From: Varroa destructor | Taxonomy: Eukaryota > Arthropoda > Arachnida > Mesostigmata > Varroidae | Direction: 5' to 3' | DNA: 64,000 bases | NCBI RefSeq assembly: GCF_002443255.2 | Contig: NW_019211454.1 | Coordinates: 16,046,243-16,110,242, forward strand | In this document: piece after piece, positions 47,739-60,420 of the stretch | Position numbering within the stretch: position 1 is the first letter of the stretch | Layout of the letters: each line of letters opens with the position of its first letter | Made by a program: the position numbers and the translations under genes | Notes under the pieces: generated by a model | Seen by the model: the letters and a program-made list of their open reading frames with translations, nothing else | The model's database searches: none | Told to the model about the DNA's origin: nothing

Positions 47739-50700
47739 TTATGTAATTTTTAAACATTTCGAGCGCGCATTATGGCTGACCTTACATTTTTCAACAAGTT
47801 TAAGGGCAAATCTCATGTAAAAGGCACTGTCCTTTTGAGAAAATATATGAAGCTATTCATCTTGTCTCCATATCGTAGCAAACAAAGAAATGTTGAAAGT
47901 ATATGATAGCCTACGAAGTGGATAGCTTCAATCGTTTAGACGTAAAATCAGTGCTCAGGTGCTTTATATTTTTTCTATAATTTTGTAGGTTGTATAATTT
48001 ATAATTCTGTTATTTATTCATTTCATATAATTTTCTATAATTTAGATCAATCAAATAAATAAAATGGAGACTATATTTATTGTCCTCCTTTTTATATGAT
48101 ATTTGCACCGCCATATCATTCACTCTGACTTGGTCACTTAGATTCACTTATACTGAGATAAGCTCTAATAAAATGCGATAAATCAAATCAATGCCCTCCA
48201 ATAAGTTTACAGTTTTATCTATTTCTATTCTTTCTAGATGACCTGGTTGTTGCTGCATCCGTGAATCGTGAGCGGCCCACATTCTGTATGACCCAAATAT
48301 AGGCAGCCTTCGAATTTCAAAGCTGCTACGCCAGTTAATTAAACTTATTTGTAAAGTTTTAAGTTTAGCATTTTTTTTAGCGAAAATAGCTCTACATTAC
48401 GCAAGCCACCTTACGAACTTTCTCCCCGATACAATATTTGTTCCATAATATAGTAGTTTTACTACCTTATGCTGTGTCAATCTCGCAGTCTCACCAAAGT
48501 GATCAACCTTTGCATGCCTTCACCGATATTTAACCTACAGGTCTGTTGTCCTGTTTATCACTCCGCTTTTAGCGCTTAGCTAAAACGAATGGCTATGTAT
48601 AGATTTTCTAGCGGAATGCGCCTGGTATCCAAATTTATAATAAGAATGTTTTTATTCACAGAAATACTGTATTATTTTGGTACGTAGGACGGAGATACAT
48701 GTACGTGCCGTGTTCGCCTGTGATGATGTATGCGCTTCGATAACATGTTGCGTTCATCAAGCGATTCCTGTGCAGAGATTAAGCGTGGCAGCAAGCGTAA
48801 TAAATTTCTTCCAATTGTTGTCGTTGCCTTCTTCATTTCTTAGTTTACCCCATATATTTTTCTAACCACAGCTCTCTCTCACTATTACCACATACATCGA
48901 CCGCGTTCAGTCTGCTGATCAAATTGCAAGTCCGGCACTATCAGACGTGTCGTTTACGTCTTCGGGCGTGGCCTATCAAAACATATGCGTCATAGGCACC
49001 TTTCCGGTTTCCTGACTCCTGGAGTTCATCTGGCCCAGAGAGATAACGTAAGCCTTCGACAGTTGTGTATTTCTCGGTCTAGGTTGTTGGCTCAGGGTTG
49101 GCTAAGGCCAATAGTAGGCTAGCAGGTTAGTTAGCCATTAACGGCTTCTTGACATTACATACTACTGTGTGTTCGTCATGATAGAAGAGTCAGTACGCGT
49201 CGCGAGATAAATGGAACGTTTACATTAACAACATGTACGGCGTTCAATGTGATTCAACTGTTTGTCCTGCGTATGTCAATGGTGAGGACGTCAAATACGT
49301 CCGCAAGAACATGCTCTGTAATGCATCTTCGCATTAATTATATCCAATTTACTTATGACAACGGCTTACAGTATGAACTATGGCGGTAGGTGCACACATT
49401 AAAGATGAGCGGGTGCTTATTAAATAACGGATGAAGAATAGTCACCGCTCTACGAAATCCGGCAATAGCGAATGGATGTATCGATGAATAGCAATAGTAA
49501 TAAAGAATTAAATACTTCATAGAGATTCCGTGATAACTAGCTCTGTAAGAAGAAAGGTTTGTGTTTCAGCCCTTTGGACAATTGCAGAATATTTTCTCTA
49601 GATCGACAGATCTAGCCTCTTAATGTTACTAAAAGTAGAAAGTATATAGTTTTTAATAATTTTTGTTCCAGCGTACAGGGCTAATATTTTACGAGACTTT
49701 ACTAATATTACAAAAAAAGAACCATGAGAGAAGTTATATTTTGCAGTCCGACGAAAAAGTGACGTCTAAACGAACATTATCCTAGTTTTAGTTGATTTGA
49801 AGCCTAATAATACAATCTGAATTATGGCTGAATAATGCTATGGTGACTATTGTGGCTTATATAATACTTTATAATATAATCGATTTATGTTAATGTTAGA
49901 AGTTTAATAAAGGTAAAGTGGCGGTATTTTCCGACGTTGGTATAGAAATTTTCTATCCACTTTGATGAAGCCCACAATTTAGTAACACTTAAAACTTTTC
50001 TGATAATTAATTTATGGCGAAGACACGACCTACCAGAACATGTACGGATATGGCAGTATATTATAAGCATCGATAGTTCCAAGCTTTGGGCTTCTATAAT
50101 ACCGTTGCTTACAGAAGAGAGTCCTTGGGTGACTGAGCTCACTGATCAGATAGAGAGGAAAAATAAATGTATCTTAACGAACTGCGTATTTATTTGAAAC
50201 TCATCTTGTTATCACTTTACGTTTGTTTATTTCTCGACCGCAACGACCGCACCGTTGAGTAACGTACTCCAACGGTCCGGATGCCTGATCAAACTTAGGA
50301 ACTAATCGAGTTGATTTTTAAATGATCTCGTTTGGGAGGGGCGGGTTTGCTTACTTTGTCACTTACGTTTGAGCAAAGCCAAGAACGTTGTCGGCGCCAT
50401 TGCTGTCGTCGTATCGTCGAGGGCTGTCAACATTTGCGCACTTCCTCAACACGTTCGATACCTTCTAGAAGACTTGGGCGAACAAGTCATGCTTCGCTAA
50501 GCGTTGCTCCTCAGAAAGCACAGGATTTCAGCTTGACGACGTAGAAACCTCGGCATGACCAACCAATCCTTTAAGGAAACGTGTTAAAGGAGTTATGGAG
50601 CAGGCTGAAGGCTCTTAGGTTAAACTTGAGTAAAAGGTCTTAATTTTGGCCTTAGCTTCGGTTACTGCAACATTTGTCCGCCTTGTTGAAGCTAATCGGG

Positions 50701-51348
50701 TGTTAAACACGTTCATGGAAAAATAAAATAACTTCAGTTATTCGTTTCTATTCCAACTTCAGTAGAGTGTACATTTCTTGACCTTAGGATGTGTCAGCAA
50801 GTTAGATTAAATTTTTCATTAGAACACTCTCTATTTTTCTAGATATTTCCGTATGTTGAAAAGGTTCCTTTGTGTTCTGTTTTGCAATAAAACGTATTAC
50901 TAATCCTACCGATTATTTTCTGTATATACAAATGAGGCTTTCAATATATATTCCTACTTTATTTAAATACGCTAGTGCAATATTATATTTAGATGTAATT
51001 TATTTGATCAACTTATATGTAACTGTCATCCTTTGAGCGCATCCGATGGTCTTTTACGAAAGGATCGTTCATGTATTATTTTGTTCCTGTGAAATTTGCT
51101 AAGTTCAGCCCTAATTCTGGTCTCAGGTACATTAAACAACCTTTCGCTGTTGTTATATGCTGTTGTGATTTCCCTGTGCTTACAAACGTCCTTTTATCAA
51201 TACTCTAAAAACAGTCTTTCTTTTTATTGGAGCTTGAAGGCAAATGCACTATGCAGACCAGACTTTACAACCGTGTTGTTTGCCTGATACTGTGGGATCC
51301 TTACCCTGGGCCCCGGGTTTAGTGGGTGAGAGTTATAGTTAAACTATC

Positions 51349-51634
51349 TTCGACGGCCCTCGAAGGCCCCCTACTCTAGGCAGAATGCGGGACAGATTGA
51401 GAGCTGTTTTTCCCGCCTTTGGGTATCTTCCAAAAAGAGGTTGACCCCTCTGGTTTTCCAGTTAGTATTCTTCTTCCGGCCAGTTAGATATACTGCGTCT
51501 GTCCTCTCAGCGGCTAACCTTAAGTAGTGTTCTTCCATCCACCGATTTACCAGCTCGAGAGAGTCATTTGCTTTATTTTTTACGTCGTCTTCTGTCCGGG
51601 CTCTAATAACAAAAACTCTAGAAAAACAATCTAA
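51349..51634 (-). pseudogene. R1-clade non-LTR retrotransposon reverse transcriptase fragment
   Basis: The minus strand encodes the end of a reverse transcriptase palm and its thumb: RARTEDDVKNKANDSLELV, then WMEEHYLRLAAERTDAVYL and TGRKK, a pattern typical of R1/jockey-type elements, which use RTEE.L..KAN.AL..V..WMEEHGL.LA.EKTE.V. The following part switches frame at a five-base T run (51407-51411 on the plus strand) and continues LSRILPRVGGLRGPSKIV, matching the family's LP.VGGP segment. The catalytic F/YADD box just upstream is lost (it reads FSRVFV), the LGV.LD segment is missing or scrambled, and both ends are truncated. It is a dead copy, probably with a purifying-selection-free history. 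Confidence 0.85.
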
Positions 51635-51639
51635 ATACG

Positions 51640-53150
51640 TATAACCTTATCCAGATTTTATGGCATTTATATGGTACTCGTCTTGCAAATGGATTCAGGA
51701 CTTCTTGTAGAAGCTCCCTCTCTTTGGTTAGGCCTTAGCCCCACAATAGATCATGACTGGTGATCAACATATAGGCGAAAAAACTTACTCTGTATACTAG
51801 GATCTCTTATTAACAAAGTTTATAGAATCTAATCGTATCAAGCAACAAAAAACAATATGTGCCAAATCGTAAGATCCGTTACTCATAATAGTAGATATAA
51901 TTATTTCATACTGAAAAATAAATTTGAGCTGATTTTGTTTCTCTTAAGAATGATCTCCAAAATGATCCACAAAATTACCCCACCAAAGTTAGGCCACAGA
52001 AATCATTTAATAGAGATAATTTTAGAAGAAGAAGGCAACGCACAGAAAAAAATTAAAGCATTCTATGTAAAAGGACAAACGTTGTATCTTAGTAATACAC
52101 AGATATAGGTATATGAATGTCTGCTTCGTATTACTATGCTTACTTCATTGCAAATTATTTCATGGTATCTCTAATACTAATATCTATTATATATATAATC
52201 GAGTATCGATCTTTGGAAGTATGTATTTTCTAGTAGCGATTGTTTCGAACAAAGTAAGCCTACTTGATCAGGACCTGTATTCCGTAATTCTTACAAGCGT
52301 CATCCGGACTCATCTCTAATCAGAGTAGCAACCGTTTTGATGGGAAAGTTAGTTAATATTCTTAAATTTTCTTTTGAATTGCCGCTGTTATTGTTCTAGT
52401 TCCTAAGGTCACTTCAAGTGAACGTTAGGTTCATGAAAGAGCTTGCATGCACGTTTCACTGACTCGCTGCTTCTGCCATCGCCGGGCCAAAGGTGGGGCG
52501 CCGACTGAATAGTTGTCTGTAGAGAAATGAGTAGCATCGATCTAAGAACAAAACTGAGGAAGATAAATGCGTTCAGGGATTAACTGCATTTTGGAAGCTT
52601 TCATGAACTTCACAACTTGAAAATTAATTAACAACATCTGTAAGACCTAGTAATTCAGATAGCTTTGGTCGCTTCCAAACTATTCTTTTCGGATGTACTT
52701 AACATAGTTATTTTTGTAGACTTTTCCTTTTTTCTGTCTTGAGTTATATATGATGTTATTTACTATATCATAATTTATGTTTGTCTCGCAAAGCCAAGCA
52801 GATTTTCTAGAAAAAAGAAACATTTCCTGCAATGAAATACGAACTGGTGCGTTACCGTGTTGTGGTATAGCAAACAGTAAGTGGTTTCCATGAACTTTAT
52901 TACGGCGTTTCTAAAATATCATACGCCTATTTTCTTAAAGCGATACGTGAAATTAATAGCTAATATTTTTCTATAATATAGGAACCTTACCAATATAATT
53001 TACGCAGAACTTCTCAAACCAAATTTTAAAAGTTCTAAGTGTTTAGCTACATAATTTGAATGAAACTTAGGCGCAAATAAAAGACATCCTATTATACAAT
53101 GGGGCTAAATCGACATTATATGGATCAGAAAAATTTCCTTGGAAAACAGA
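51640..53150. other. no gene recognised
   Basis: AT-rich with frequent stops. The part next to 51640 would hold the upstream section of the reverse transcriptase if the element were longer, but no RT motif can be read there. Confidence 0.4.
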
Positions 53151-53169
53151 ATTATTGATTACAGTTAAC

Positions 53170-53240
53170 ATAAATTAGACCTATTCGTTGTGGTCTAGCT
53201 TCGAATTCGGGCACAGGTACGCTTTGTTTTGTGCTTGGAA
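53170..53240 (+). repeat. partial tRNA-derived SINE-like copy C
   Basis: The block 53191-53217 (TGGTCTAGCTTCGAATTC and beyond) aligns to the B-box region of copy B at 55710-55736, sharing TGGTCTAG, TTC, AATTC and GCA. The tRNA-like left part is too diverged to delimit. It is the weakest of the three copies. Confidence 0.4.
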
Positions 53241-53249
53241 CCTAACGGC

Positions 53250-55645
53250 GATGCCAGATGTAAAACTCGAGACATAGATACGCCTGTTTATTTAGATGGA
53301 ACGAAAGCTGATTCACAGGAAGCGGATGGAGTGGAGAAAATATTTCATAAACAAACACCATGTCCATAATAATTGTGGTTACCTGCATTCGGTAAAGATG
53401 TGTTTTTAGCAAGAACGATCGCGTTGTGAGCCAACAAAACTCAATCGCTTTAGCGCCTAACCTAAGACACAAAGACTTACTGAGTTGACTCAGAATCCTG
53501 TACTACTTAAGACAGTTTAGCTAATTCGCTAGTGCCAGCGGCCTTCTCCAACATATGACAAATTGAACTGCTGGCGTTGTTTCGTGGGCGGCTGCTATCA
53601 CCACTCCCTTGGCACATTTGATGGCTTTTAAAAGTGGAACAAGTGGCAGGTTACTTCACGGTAAGTGCTACCTATGTTTCGAAATGGACAATTGCAGCAT
53701 CTTCGACGTGAAGAACCTGTTTTCTCAGGGACCTTCAGGTAGCAGGAGAGGATGAAAGCTCAAATTAAACCTAAATGGGACTAGATTAACGCAAGAGAGT
53801 CTGCATCGTATTCATCCGTATCTTGGTTGAGGTCCCCCGCGAGCGTATGAGAGTAAAACGTTTAATTAGGTAGTAATATATACGCTTGTTTACAGATGCT
53901 TCCCGTGCAGGCTTCGCCCGGCCTGTTTCAATGTTTTCTACTGATGTAAAAGTGGCTATTATCTGATAGACCTCTACTAGAAAAGTTATCTTGTTTCCGG
54001 GATACAGAACACATGTGATGACAATGACTGGATAATATGCACATAGGTTCTGAATTCGCTTTTTAGAAAGCGACCGAACTGATCTTATCGGGGGATTTAC
54101 CTAAGCCTGACGCTTCCCGCGGCTGCATGGACTCTGGTTCAGGTCATGGAATCAGGTCTATTCAAGTCTATGTTTAGTAAAAAAAAAAAAACTCGTTCTT
54201 AGGCAAAAGTGCTCAACCAATTGCCAAGATTTAGGACAGATACACGTAAATCCACACGGAGAATCTACATGACCTGAAGGAACAATTTTCCATTAAGCAA
54301 CTCATGTCAGACGGAACTCATCTTCACCTCTGAAGCTATATAAAACTACTCGATAATGTAATTGATAAGCTTAATCTTAAATTTGAATAATACCGATAAT
54401 GAACAAACCTATAATTAAAAAAGAAAAAACAGCATCGATCTGCATGTGATTTTGGTATGACTACATACAGCCCCTTAATAAGTCCATTGAAACTATTAAC
54501 ATAACGTTTCTTTATTCATTTATTCATACTTGTCCGTATCTTTATTAATCTAGTACCACAGTCTTGTTGGCGACATGCGCCAACAACATGGATGCAGGAA
54601 CAGCCCCATCAGAATCCATGATGCTATTCTTTCAATTCAATGTTGCGCCGTTTGAATTTTCATACATTTTCAAATGACTAATCGAATGCAACGGTCCGGT
54701 CATTCGCTAGGTCTTCGATCTTTTTCGGTCAACAATTCGGTTTATCTAAGTTTTTTTTTAATAGCACTAAATTTCTGTTGTGGACAACATGCGAACAGCG
54801 TTGAGAAAACGACTTATGCGAGAAGATTCGCAAATCGCTCTTAGGAGGCTCGCAGAAAACACCCCACACGAAATCGTATCGGACTAGATTTAAAATTATT
54901 TGAAGATTGGAGCCTATTTGATAGTGGGTTTCCATCGTACATCACTATTATATCGACTTCTGGCAGAAAAAAAACTTAAGGCTTCAACTTCCACGATTTT
55001 CTCTTCCCGAAACTCAGGAAATACCTAAAGAGGAAAAGCCTTGGAATGGTCAAGAATATCGACTGAGAGAAAAATGACGGTATCGAATCCGGTGAAGATT
55101 ACTTCAGCGGAAGTAGTTACGATTCGGAGGATTTTGAGGCACGTATAGTCGGTGCAGAACGACATTTTTAGTACCTTCTTGAGTCAGTCAGATGGGTTTG
55201 AATCTGAAATTTTTGCTTACCAAAATATTACCGTGCTATATTCTACCTGCATATAGGACATTAAGCACGGTAAAGTAAATATATCTCAACCTGAAAACCG
55301 AAGAAAAAAAACGAAGATGAAAACACAAAATCCAGTATCAAATACTTATCACCACTATCAAAATGTCTATTACAAACGGATGCGGACAGCGATCGACAAC
55401 TAATTAGGATTGTTCATCTAACGAACGCATCATTGGCCTTTACTATTTCTGTTATCTTAAGTTTATCGAACACGATACCAGACAACCACGAAGCAACTTA
55501 GACTGTGTAAAATGAAACGTTATGTAGTAAGTTAATCTGGCGATTTCCTTTTGCCTGCAGCACTTGTTTCTATCGCCCGCATTCGCCCAGCCCGCTAATG
55601 TGTTCTTTACTCAAGGAACACATACGTACATATATATACGTATAT
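53250..55645. other. no gene accepted; small hairpin
   Basis: Contains a 9-bp perfect hairpin (54564-54572 with 54578-54586). A run of acidic/serine codons near 55090-55150 recalls the N-end of piggyBac-type transposases but nothing further supports that. Confidence 0.35.
54564..54586. repeat. 9-bp hairpin with a 5-base loop
   Basis: TTGTTGGCG and CGCCAACAA flank ACATG. Perfect pairing, but short enough to arise by chance. Confidence 0.6.
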
Positions 55646-55652
55646 AAATAGT

Positions 55653-55750
55653 CCTTGTGATAGCATAGAAGGTAACACGTTTGCCGACGAAACTTGAGGA
55701 CACGTGATGGTCTAGGTTCAAATTCAAGCATAGACGCATTTTACTTCATC
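55653..55750 (+). repeat. tRNA-derived SINE-like element, copy B
   Basis: Carries a perfect A box, TAGCATAGAAG (55661-55671, pattern TRGYNNANNNG), and 54 bases later a B-box-like GGTTCAAATTC (55715-55725), the spacing of a tRNA-type Pol III promoter. The anticodon-like region has GTTT and AAAC arms around seven bases. It does not fold as a full tRNA, and its homology to copy A (31150-31255, opposite strand) extends beyond the tRNA-like part, so a SINE is the better call. Confidence 0.7.
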
Positions 55751-55759
55751 CGACTCAAA

Positions 55760-58700
55760 GAAAAACCCGACAATAGACCTTAGTTATTAGTGCTACATAA
55801 CGACAAAAAGAAAGACCATTTGATGAAAACCGCGCATAGAAAAGTAAAAATTGTACATAAGCAGCTAGAAACAGTTCGATAGCATAACACAGCACAATAT
55901 GTAGTAGCCCACTCTCGAGGGGGAGTTACGACTAAAAAAGCTCACAGCCGTTCACCGGTTTAAGTTCTGGAGGTTAGCAGGTTCGGTCCACAATCTCGAA
56001 TTTTTAGGATCGTTTTAAGACCGCCGACTCAGGTATTCTCAGGCCGATGCTAACATCGTATCGTCAAACTTGATGCAACCGTTAAAATCGTTCAAAGCGC
56101 ATGGATTCCTCGAAATCGGAAAGCATAGCAAAAAGTTGACAGCGGCAGGTGAGCGCGGGGGGTGGGGTTGCCGTTGAAACGGTAGATGTACGACAGACGC
56201 TCGGGGCTGAACGAGTGCGTTTTTCGATTAATAGTGGAGTTGGTGGCGATGACAGAGCCGCATTTGTAGATCACAGTTTATAGAAAGCTTTTTTGTTGCA
56301 ACAAGAATAACGCTTTCAACTTGAGTAGCAGTACCAGGGGAGTACGAGGGCGTGTGTCATCTTGTTGCAAAGATGAAGGGAGCAGTTTCAAAGGTAGGAA
56401 CGTTTCCTTTAGTGGTGTTGCCAGCGCTGGGTTATTGTTCACGTGACGTTATTCATGGATGGTTTTGAATCATCGGAGATAGGATAATATTTGTTTGACA
56501 TGCACACACGTGTTGAAGTGTATGGTATTCGTCTTCACGGGATGAAAGTTCTTTAATTTTTAGCTGACGTGCACACATTGAGTGATTCCAAATCTGATCC
56601 TACTACGAAGGTCATTTGAAGGGTAGCCATGGCATAAGTGGGCCCACTTTAGTCCCTCAAATGCGCACAGAGACAGACGAATATTGCAGGGCGCCAGCAA
56701 TGTCTTGATGAGATAGAATACGGTTATCCGCAATATACCAAAGACAACAACGATTTATTATTCTTTTGTATTTCGCTCATGCGTTAGCCGTATATAATAT
56801 ATATTTAGGGGTAGTAGAAATAATAATCTAATGTGAACAGTATATTTAGTACAGTGTAGAAGCTAAATGTATACTTAGCAGATAACGGTCTCTTTCTATA
56901 CTTGAGAAAAAGAGCCATAACAATCGAGGTACTTACGGTTTTTAAGGCACACACGAAATCTGCTATTGCATCGTAAGGTCCCGGTATTCCGGCATCAGTA
57001 TAGAGTTCATCGCGGCAATTCGTAGTTAATTGGACTGTTTAAATGATGGGAATTAATTTTTAATGGAGTCGTTTAGCAGGTGCAGAACCTCGATGTCGAA
57101 ACGAATAGTATAGGCACTCTGATTTAATGTATTTCAAATTGATTTTCATTGTTTGAGTTATTTTTAACTACAAATTGTTATTATTGTAATATAATTTTTA
57201 TTTCAATATTTTACCTACATGTAGCGTTGGTGGTTTTTTTTTTTATTTATTCACACATTGGTTTTAGGATGCAAAACCTGAACAAGCAACCCCTGCTTTC
57301 AGCCGGAAATTTACTTCCCAGCCTCTGGATATAATAAACTCAATACAGTATTCAACAGAAGACTTTTCTTCATCCAGCCGGCATCGTCATCGCGGAGAGT
57401 CCATAATTCAAGTCAATAACCTCACTTTCGGCACCCGATTTCCATCAGCGACTTGGTGCGTTCATTTGGCGGAAGAAAGACATTCAGCCAACAAGTCAGT
57501 TAGGTTAAAGCCAAACGAAAACAGATATCTCATTCACATCGAGAGATATGAATGGCCCCGGCGCAAAGTGTAAACCAAGGAATCGCACACAAGGCTTCCC
57601 ATGAGCAACCGCTCAGACACACATAGTCGTGATCTGAAAGGAGAGGCCCTCAATCGATCGTTTACGGATTACTGTATGAATCTTCCTTTTCGTCTAAGTC
57701 CTCTTTTTTAGGTCTACTCGGTCGCCTGCTGATTGCCAATACAGCGATGAGGTGGAGGAAAAGACTCACTTGGGAATACTTGAAGTACTAATCGAGTGTG
57801 GGTTGGGGGGTAACAGCGTGTCATTAGCATATATTGTGTATTGTATATTTCACGTCGCTTTGGGCGGTGGAAACTGTCTTCAGTCGCTGGTGTATTATAT
57901 ACACGTTGTGCAGCGAAGTATAGGTCAGAACTAGAAGGATAGCAGGGAACAATCGATGTACGTAGACTTATGTCTTGAGAGACGGTATGAGAAGAATTGT
58001 TGAGTTTGTGCTTTCTGGGTGGGAAGAATCAGTGGTAGCAGTTGGAGTAGGAAATGCAGACAGGGTTTGTTTGGTGGTGGTAGAGAGCTGAGGCCCAAGG
58101 TTATTTGGTACCAATCTGGCAGAAGACATTTGCAAGCTATTGTGCTTCCTTTGGATTTGCATTCGTAATACTAATAATAATAATAATAATAACAATAAGT
58201 ACTAATATAATTATTATGACTCATATCAGTTAATCGATATTAACACAGTCGACCGGAGCACTAACGCACCGCATCGAAAGTGCGCGTATAATGCTCATGG
58301 AAAGGGGGCATCAAGTGTTTCTTCCCCTACGCGTTGCACACTTTACATGCGCGCCTCGCTCTATCGAAGCCTCCATATCCGAGTATAGTGTCTTTCTTCT
58401 TTCCTTAGCATGGTCTAAATGGCTTTAGCCTCCTTGATCTGATGCTAAGTTGTAATGTCGTTATAATTGTTTTTACTGTTGCTGCTGTGACTACTCATCG
58501 CCCCATCGTAATTCATCTGTTTGTTTTTTATAACTGCTATTTGTTAGTGAACGTGACCCGGCGTTCGACATTCCTCTCTCGGCAAATCTTAGACCTTTTT
58601 GAAAAAGCACTACCACCAGGATATTGATCGATTTCTGTATATATAACTGTCATGCCTGATAACCAGGTCAAACCTTACATATTAAAATGCTAGATTTTGT

Positions 58701-60375
58701 TAAAGCCGTTCTCGACCTAATTTTGTGTGTTGACATACTGATACTTCTGCGTGTCCAAGTGTAGCCCTTCGCCCCCTTTTCGATTCGACGTGAGGTCTAT
58801 TGGTGATAAAGCACTAGAAAAGTAAGAAAATGCTTCGTAACCATCTTCCCAATAAACAGTAACAGTCGATAAAAAAATATATGAACACAATTCAGTTTGT
58901 TCAATAAGAATTTTAATTTAATCTCGAGTCAACGGGGTATGTATTTATTAATCATATTTTATGAGCCAATATGAAAAATGTAATTTTGTTGTTGGGTGTT
59001 TTGTAAATATCGTAGTTAAAGGGCTACTTTTTATTTTTATTACTGATTTAATTTCAAGAACAAAAAAATCCTACCAGAGCGAAAGATCGTCTGCACAAAT
59101 TTCACGTTAGAAAGTAGCACAAACTAAAAATTATAATAATACTTCACAATATCAATCTGTTACAGTTTAGACGAATGAAACGTATTATTATGAAAACTGA
59201 GTGTCTAAAATATGCACTAAGGTGCGGAGATAATACCCTTTGGAATTGGAAATAATAAGGCTATCGTTGATGAAACACTGCTTATAACGGTCGGTAAAAG
59301 TATGTAGTTGCATTAAACGTTATAATTTAAAAACAAAACAGAGGTACATGTAATGTCCTGTGCAACCAGGTAGTAGCCGGTCTATTTGCATCGTTTTACT
59401 GTCAAACACAAATTGAAGTGGAGCAAATCAATGCAAGAACTTAAGAGATATTCGGGTACCTCTGCCTGTATACAATACCACATGCTTTTACTGGCATGAC
59501 AGAGCATTTTGTCTATGATGTTTTATGATCACTAATCACCGTTTTTTGTACTGTTTATTATTAAACTTTTCCTATAATGTGCCTTCTTTGATTTCATCTT
59601 CTAAATGTTTCGACCTTCGCCTTTGGTATTAATGCTGAGCATTACTTCAGACGCCTAATTTTTACCCTATTTCATATTAAACAGCAGTGGCTATAAACCT
59701 TGACCATGAACAAGTCTCTTCATCAGAATGAAAGGCTGGTCCAGTTTACGTCATAAAGCTAAAACATCTACCTGATGTATTCGTCTCATCGGCCGCCTAC
59801 TGATTGACCCTACCGATACACGATTATTAACTTGAATGGTTTATACCCTGCAGTTCTTCGGCACAATAGAAACAAACATCAATATGTCCGCACTGCCCCA
59901 GGTCGTCAGTTGAATAAGCGCAAGCGAAAAGAAGAAACAACAGCATCAAACCGCATCACTGGTCAGACGTATGCCCTCGCACGACGCATTTCGCTCAACG
60001 ACCACTAGACTGTTAATAGGGCAATGAATCAAGCAACTCCGTTTAACTCAAATCTCCAATCAGTCTTTCTTCGGGACAAGGCTTTATTGACAAACACGTT
60101 GGTGTGGTTCTCAACAGTCGCTTGAAGAAACCATCGAAAGTATACAGATCGAAAAGAAAATGGGCGATAGATGGAAGTAAGCGAGGTAAACAAACGTTAT
60201 CCGTAAAGAAAGGCCAAAACCTCTTCGAAAGTTGTAATGCTATGAGCTGCAATTGCCAATACTGTTGCAGCATATCTGGTAGCAGTTCGCTCAATAGGGG
60301 GTGTGCGCTGTACAGCGTTCGTTTTTGAAGACATCCACCTCCATCAAAAGGCATGTAGTTTTACAGGAGTTTTTT
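55760..60375. other. no gene accepted; ATT-type repeat
   Basis: Contains a (TAA)n microsatellite at 58172-58197. A plus-strand frame after a strong acceptor-like TCCTCTTTTTTAG (ending at 57712) is open for about 75 codons, but no donor or domain supports it. The minus frame at 60043-60354 (103 codons from ATG) has no recognisable motif. Confidence 0.35.
58172..58197. repeat. (TAA)n microsatellite
   Basis: About eight TAA units, the last with a C interruption. Confidence 0.93.
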
Positions 60376-60380
60376 TACAG

Positions 60381-60420
60381 ATGGCAGGTCTGTATACATT
60401 TTCCAATGGCAAAGTCGGCC
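60381..60420 (+). CDS. candidate 40-base exon starting with ATG
   Basis: A strong acceptor (GGAGTTTTTTTACAG ending at 60380) is followed by MAGLYTFSNGKVG and a donor GCC/GTGAGT at 60421. Reading from the ATG it ends in phase 1; a shifted frame ending in phase 0 is also open and would fit directly onto the exon at 61636. It may be an early exon of that gene, with or without an intermediate exon near 60705-60765. No family was recognised. Confidence 0.28.

Larger units (their letters stand above)
44923..51340. other. no gene accepted; microsatellites
   Basis: Holds a (CT)n tract (46942-46974) and a (TA)n tract (47705-47734). Overlapping open frames at 45615-45999 and 46596-47269 lie on both strands without domains or convincing splice sites. 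Confidence 0.4.

Noticed and set aside
55040..55560. Possible piggyBac-like transposase remnant
   Set aside because: Only an acidic serine-rich stretch fits; no core transposase motif could be read in any frame.
55965..56010. B-box-like GGTTCGGTCC 230 bases after SINE copy B
   Set aside because: The upstream part lacks an A box and does not align with the SINE family.
60043..60354. 103-codon minus ORF with a true ATG
   Set aside because: Codon texture is weak, no motif was recognised, and the overlapping plus strand is also open.
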